Assembly: GCA_965217685.1 (NCBI GenBank) | Contig: CBDCIZ010000003.1 | Coordinates: 806,001 to 870,000 of the forward strand | DNA length: 64,000 nt | From: Aurantimonas sp965217685 | Lineage (GTDB): Bacteria > Pseudomonadota > Alphaproteobacteria > Rhizobiales > Rhizobiaceae | Reading direction: 5' to 3' | In this document: one piece after another, positions 60,874 through 64,000 of the stretch | Numbering within the stretch: position 1 is the first letter of the stretch | How the letters are laid out: the number at the start of each line of letters is the position of its first letter | Position numbers and translations under genes: made by a program | The notes under the pieces: generated by a model | Database searches by the model: none | What the model saw: the letters and a program-made list of their open reading frames with translations, nothing else | What the model was told of the DNA's origin: nothing

Positions 60874-62004
60874 TCATTGGCCGTCGCTTCGGCGTCGCAT
60901 CGCGGCGAGAAGCAGGGTTGCGGGGAGGGCGAAGGCGAGTGTTCCAAGCGACACGCGCTTGCGAACTTCTTGCTGTTGCGAGGCGGCCCACTGGATGCGA
61001 CCGCCCTCGGCTCTAGAGTGTGAGCCATGCGTATCGTTCGGCGGGCTTTGGGTTGCACCGCGGCCGGCGACATGGTCGGCCATGTTGGCGCCGCGCTCGC
61101 CTAGCGGGCGGGACGGACCCGTCGTCGTATCCTGTGCTGTCTGATGTTCCATTTCGGAGTTTAGCTCGCCGCCAATTATCAGGATCGTCGCGGAGATCCA
61201 GATCCAGGTCATGAAGCCAATCAAGGCACCGAGAGACCCATAGGTTGCATTGTAAGAGCCGAAGTTTGCAACATACCAGGAGAACAGAACAGAGACGACG
61301 ACGATCAGGACCATCGTCAGGACAACGCCGGGGCTGATCCATTTCCATCTGGCGGATGCCCGACTGGGTCCCCATCGATAGAGCGCAGCGATGGCAAGCG
61401 ACGCCAGGATGGCCATGCCGACATAGCTGCCAATCTGGATTAGCCATTCCGTTCCTTGACCAAGTCCAATGGTGTTGAGAACGATCGGAACGACAATCAC
61501 GACACCGAGAAACAAAAGGGCTGCAACGGTAGCCGCTACCGTGAACGCCAGCGAAATCAGGGTCAGCTTGACGAACCCCCGATCCTCGGATTCGTCATAG
61601 GCGACGTTCATTGCCTCGAAGAGCGACTTCATCCCGGCATTCGCGCTCCACAGCGCAAGAAGAAGCGAGATGACGAACGTAACCCCGAGGGTGGCGTTGT
61701 CCTGCTGGGTCAACCGCGTCAACTGATCGCCGATGATCTGCATCCCGCCGCCAGGAACGACGCTGGAAAGAGTGACAATCTGTTGTTGAATGGTCGCTGA
61801 ATCGGCGAACAGGCCGAAGATCGAGACGCAGGCGGACAACGCCGGGACCATTGCGAGTAACAAGTAGTAGGTCACTCCGGCTGCGATCAGCATCACCCGG
61901 TCGTCGCTGATCTCGGAATAAATTCGCCAGAGAATATCTTTCCAGCCGGTCGCAGGAATGTCCGTAGGGCTTGTCGCCGATCTACCTCGAACACTGTCGG
62001 CCAT
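60874..62004 (-). CDS. YihY/BrkB-family membrane protein
   Basis: A 376-residue protein with six predicted helices. VMLIAAGVTYYLLLAMVPAL and SLGALIGFMTWIWISATILI are the family landmarks; LWSANAGMKSLFEAMNVAYD is also characteristic. After the last helix a polar C-terminal tail with a final hydrophobic stretch (LGTLAFALPATLLLAAMRRR) is an extension beyond typical length (about 290). Once misannotated as RNase BN, the family is of unknown function in the inner membrane. It leads the minus-strand envelope group. Confidence 0.9.
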   Translation of the reverse strand: MADSVRGRSATSPTDIPATGWKDILWRIYSEISDDRVMLIAAGVTYYLLLAMVPALSACVSIFGLFADSATIQQQIVTLSSVVPGGGMQIIGDQLTRLTQQDNATLGVTFVISLLLALWSANAGMKSLFEAMNVAYDESEDRGFVKLTLISLAFTVAATVAALLFLGVVIVVPIVLNTIGLGQGTEWLIQIGSYVGMAILASLAIAALYRWGPSRASARWKWISPGVVLTMVLIVVVSVLFSWYVANFGSYNATYGSLGALIGFMTWIWISATILIIGGELNSEMEHQTAQDTTTGPSRPLGERGANMADHVAGRGATQSPPNDTHGSHSRAEGGRIQWAASQQQEVRKRVSLGTLAFALPATLLLAAMRRRSDGQ

Positions 62005-62460
62005 GAACGCAAATCCGATCCCGTAGCCGAATGACCAAGGCGGTCGATTGTCAGCGCGTTTCTCGGTTGATCAACCGTTCGTGAGTGTCGGTGGTTCCGG
62101 TTTTAGTGTCGAGGAAAAAACAGCCGGCTATGGAAAGCAGGCTGCAAGAAAACAATTATCGGAAAAAACTGTTCGGCTCTGTTTGGGCGAGACCGTACCG
62201 ATAAAGCCATGTTCATTCGCGTGCCTGGCGTCACCATGCACGAGCGCATCGTCGGCAAGCAGTCGAAGGCGCTCGGCTTCGCGCGCCGGTCCGTTCGAGC
62301 CCAGCATCTCAGGTCGGAACTTGAAGCCCAAGAGGCTTTCAGAAAACCTCAGCGAAACGGTGAAGGAGGCTGTGCCCGATGCCGTCCGTGACAAGCCGCC
62401 CCTGACAGGCCGCCCGTAACAGGCCTTTCGAAGCCTGGTTCCAGGAGTGAGGCGGGGAAA
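62005..62460. other. intergenic, no gene recognised
   Basis: About 450 bases upstream of yihY and downstream of yebC. Frames on both strands were read and none looks like a family. A short direct repeat of the type ACAGGCC/GCC occurs near 62390-62425. Part of it should be the promoter region of the envelope group. Confidence 0.4.
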
Positions 62461-62484
62461 GAAAACAGGCCCGCTACTGTTTTC
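62461..62484 (-). terminator. candidate terminator downstream of yebC
   Basis: GAAAACAG (62461-62468) pairs with CTGTTTTC (62477-62484) around an 8-base loop. On the minus strand the stem is followed by TTTCCCC, a short T-run. It lies about 80 bases after the yebC stop. The stem is A/T-rich, so efficiency is uncertain. Confidence 0.5.
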
Positions 62485-62564
62485 CAACCGAACACAAGGG
62501 TCGGCATGCAAGGCACCTTGACGCGCACGTGGGCACGCCGTTGGCGAGATAAAAGTCATACTGC

Positions 62565-63314
62565 TCAGGCGGCCGACAGCTTCGCCATCACCTCGTCGTC
62601 CACCTCGAAATTGGCGTAGACGTTCTGAACGTCGTCGTCGTCGTCGAGGTTGCCAATCAGCCGCATGACGCTCTCGGCCTTGTCGGCATCGACGGGCGTG
62701 CCGGTCTGCGGCCGCCAGATCGGCTTGACGCTTTCGGCCTCGCCCAACGTTTCTTCCAGCGCGGTGGAAACCTCCCCGATGTCCTCGAAGGCGGTGATGA
62801 TGGTGTGGCCGTTCTCGTCGGAGACGACGTCGTCGGCCCCCGCCTCGATCGCCGCCTCGAGCACCTTGTCGGCGCTACCGGCCGATGCCGGATAGATGAT
62901 TTCGCCCACATGGTCGAACATGAAGGCGACCGAGTTGCTCTCGCCCATCGCCCCGCCCGACTTGGTGAAACAGGAGCGCACATTCGAGGCGGTGCGATTG
63001 CGGTTGTCGGTCAGCGCCTCGACCATGATCGCAACGCCGCCGGGCCCATAGCCCTCGTAGCGGACCTCGTCGTAATTCTCCGCATCCGCGCCGGCAGCCT
63101 TCTTGATCGCCCGGTCGATATTGTCCTTCGGCATCGACTGGGCCTTGGCGTTGTTGATCGCCAGGCGCAGGCGCGCATTCATCGAGGGGTCGGGCAGCCC
63201 GGCCTTGGCCGCGACGACGATCTCGCGCGCGAGTTTGGAAAACATCTTGGAGCGGACCGCGTCCTGCCGGCCCTTGCGGTGCATGATGTTCTTGAACTGT
63301 GAATGGCCGGCCAT
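62565..63314 (-). CDS. yebC: YebC/PmpR-family protein
   Basis: About 249 residues from MAGHSQFKNIMHRKGRQDAV, the invariant YebC start, through KLAREIVVAAKAGLPDPSMN, KDNIDRAIKKAAG and YEGYGPGGVAIMVEALTDNR to an acidic C-terminus (NLDDDDDVQNVYANFEVDDE). YebC proteins act as transcription regulators and, in recent work, ribosome-associated factors for difficult (proline-rich) sequences. ATG 63314 is chosen because the family begins with MAGHS; an in-frame extension to 63428 is not conserved. Confidence 0.94.
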   Translation of the reverse strand: MAGHSQFKNIMHRKGRQDAVRSKMFSKLAREIVVAAKAGLPDPSMNARLRLAINNAKAQSMPKDNIDRAIKKAAGADAENYDEVRYEGYGPGGVAIMVEALTDNRNRTASNVRSCFTKSGGAMGESNSVAFMFDHVGEIIYPASAGSADKVLEAAIEAGADDVVSDENGHTIITAFEDIGEVSTALEETLGEAESVKPIWRPQTGTPVDADKAESVMRLIGNLDDDDDVQNVYANFEVDDEVMAKLSAA

Positions 63315-63399
63315 CTTTTGAAAACCTGTTTGTCGGGTGGGCAGTCGCGTGCCCGTCATATAAAAAATTGTCACGCATCCGTCCAGAACGAGGCCAGCA

Positions 63400-63897
63400 A
63401 TGCCGCTGCCGATCCGAGCCGTGACCATTCCACGCCTGCCGCTGACCGGCGGATGTGCCTGCGGCGCTGTCCGCTACGCCATCGACGCGGTGCCGCGGGC
63501 CTTTTATCTCTGCCACTGCACCGAGTGCCAGCGGCAGTCGTCCAGCGCCTATGGAGAGAGTCTCAGATGCGATCCCGCCAGCGTGACAGTCGAGGGTGAA
63601 ATGAAGACAGCGCGGCGAAGCTCCGAAAGCGGTGCCGTCCGGCTCGGCGATTTCTGCCCGGACTGCGGCGTGCGGCTGTTCCACCGCAGCGAGGGCGACC
63701 GGGACCGGTTGAACGTCAAGGCGGGCACCCTCGACGACACCTCATGGCTCGTACCGGCGGGTCACATCTGGACGACCTCGAAGCAGCCCTTCGTGGTGAT
63801 CGGCAAGGACGAGCTCTCATATCCGGCGCAACCATCGGACAAATCGGTGGCGATCTTCGCGCGCTGGGCGCAGATGGTCGCCGCCGGAAAGCGCTGA
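63400..63897 (+). CDS. GFA-family zinc-binding protein
   Basis: A 165-residue glutathione-dependent formaldehyde-activating (GFA) fold protein. Cys ligands are in GGCACGAVRYAI, LCHCTECQRQSSSAYGESLR and GDFCPDCGVRLFHRS, the CxxxCH..C and CxxC zinc sites of the family. The fold binds zinc; most members other than Gfa itself have unknown substrates. It is divergent from yebC. Start at 63400 gives a 17-residue lead before the fold; ATG/GTG nearer the GGCACG motif cannot be excluded. Confidence 0.85.
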   Translation: MPLPIRAVTIPRLPLTGGCACGAVRYAIDAVPRAFYLCHCTECQRQSSSAYGESLRCDPASVTVEGEMKTARRSSESGAVRLGDFCPDCGVRLFHRSEGDRDRLNVKAGTLDDTSWLVPAGHIWTTSKQPFVVIGKDELSYPAQPSDKSVAIFARWAQMVAAGKR

Positions 63898-64000
63898 GCG
63901 GTTCAAAGGCTGAATCCCCGAGCCAACCTTTCGCCAAAGGCGTCCGCACGGAGCGGTCGGCACATCGATAACAGGTTTATGATTTTGCTTCCGGCAATCC
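63898..64000. other. end of window, nothing recognised
   Basis: About 100 bases after the GFA gene stop. No start of a further gene or hairpin was identified before the window ends. Confidence 0.4.

Noticed and set aside
62128..62559. 143-residue minus-strand frame upstream of yihY
   Set aside because: No recognisable domain; composition typical of non-coding GC-rich DNA.

Overview
The window reads as a chromosomal segment of a GC-rich alphaproteobacterium, most likely Hyphomicrobiales (Rhizobiaceae- or Aurantimonadaceae-like). The evidence is a tightly overlapping hpnABCDE-shc hopanoid operon, a MAQTGTVKFF-type cold shock protein, DUF3618/holin-like envelope genes, YebC, and very many TRAP and ABC importers beside aromatic-acid genes. 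No rRNA, tRNA, CRISPR array or intact insertion sequence was seen.

Layout. 0-5.8 kb: hopanoid operon on the minus strand (hpnA, hpnB, hpnC, hpnD, hpnE, start of shc), mostly joined by ATGA stop/start overlaps. 5.9-7.1 kb: decayed DNA with an HNH-nuclease remnant and a truncated MFS transporter. 7.2-16 kb: redox and detoxification genes (YghU-type GST, aldo/keto reductase, SDR with divergent LysR, VOC protein, and a MarR gene facing an MFS pump plus FAD monooxygenase across two copies of a palindromic operator). 16-20 kb: a sugar-type ABC importer. 20-23.5 kb: HU-gene fragment, cspA, MscS channel and an unknown partner. 23.9-32.8 kb: RpiR regulator, then an apparent operon of enolase-superfamily enzyme, creatininase-family enzyme, complete Dpp-type ABC importer and RidA protein; its substrate is unknown.

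33-43.9 kb: a gamma-resorcylate (2,6-dihydroxybenzoate) module: MarR regulator, resorcinol-type hydroxylase, gamma-resorcylate decarboxylase, maleylacetate reductase, hydroxyquinol 1,2-dioxygenase. It is followed on the other strand by a DctPQM TRAP importer, a GMC oxidoreductase and an IclR regulator. Together they would take the acid through resorcinol, hydroxyquinol and maleylacetate to 3-oxoadipate.

43.9-57.5 kb: a candidate structured RNA, a TAXI-type TRAP importer with a class II aldolase/decarboxylase-family enzyme under a divergent LysR gene, then a seven-gene operon (gentisate dioxygenase, DinB/MDMPI-like protein, fumarylpyruvate hydrolase, GST-type maleylpyruvate isomerase, 3-hydroxybenzoate 6-hydroxylase-like enzyme, aldehyde dehydrogenase, ThDP decarboxylase) with a divergent MarR gene. 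The simplest reading is 3-hydroxybenzoylformate to 3-hydroxybenzaldehyde to 3-hydroxybenzoate to gentisate to fumarate plus pyruvate, a composite peripheral route that is the most interesting system here.

57.5-64 kb: a decayed IS481-like transposase, an envelope-stress group (DUF3618, holin-like, coiled-coil/TM protein, a 24-residue membrane micropeptide, YihY/BrkB), then yebC and a GFA-family gene.
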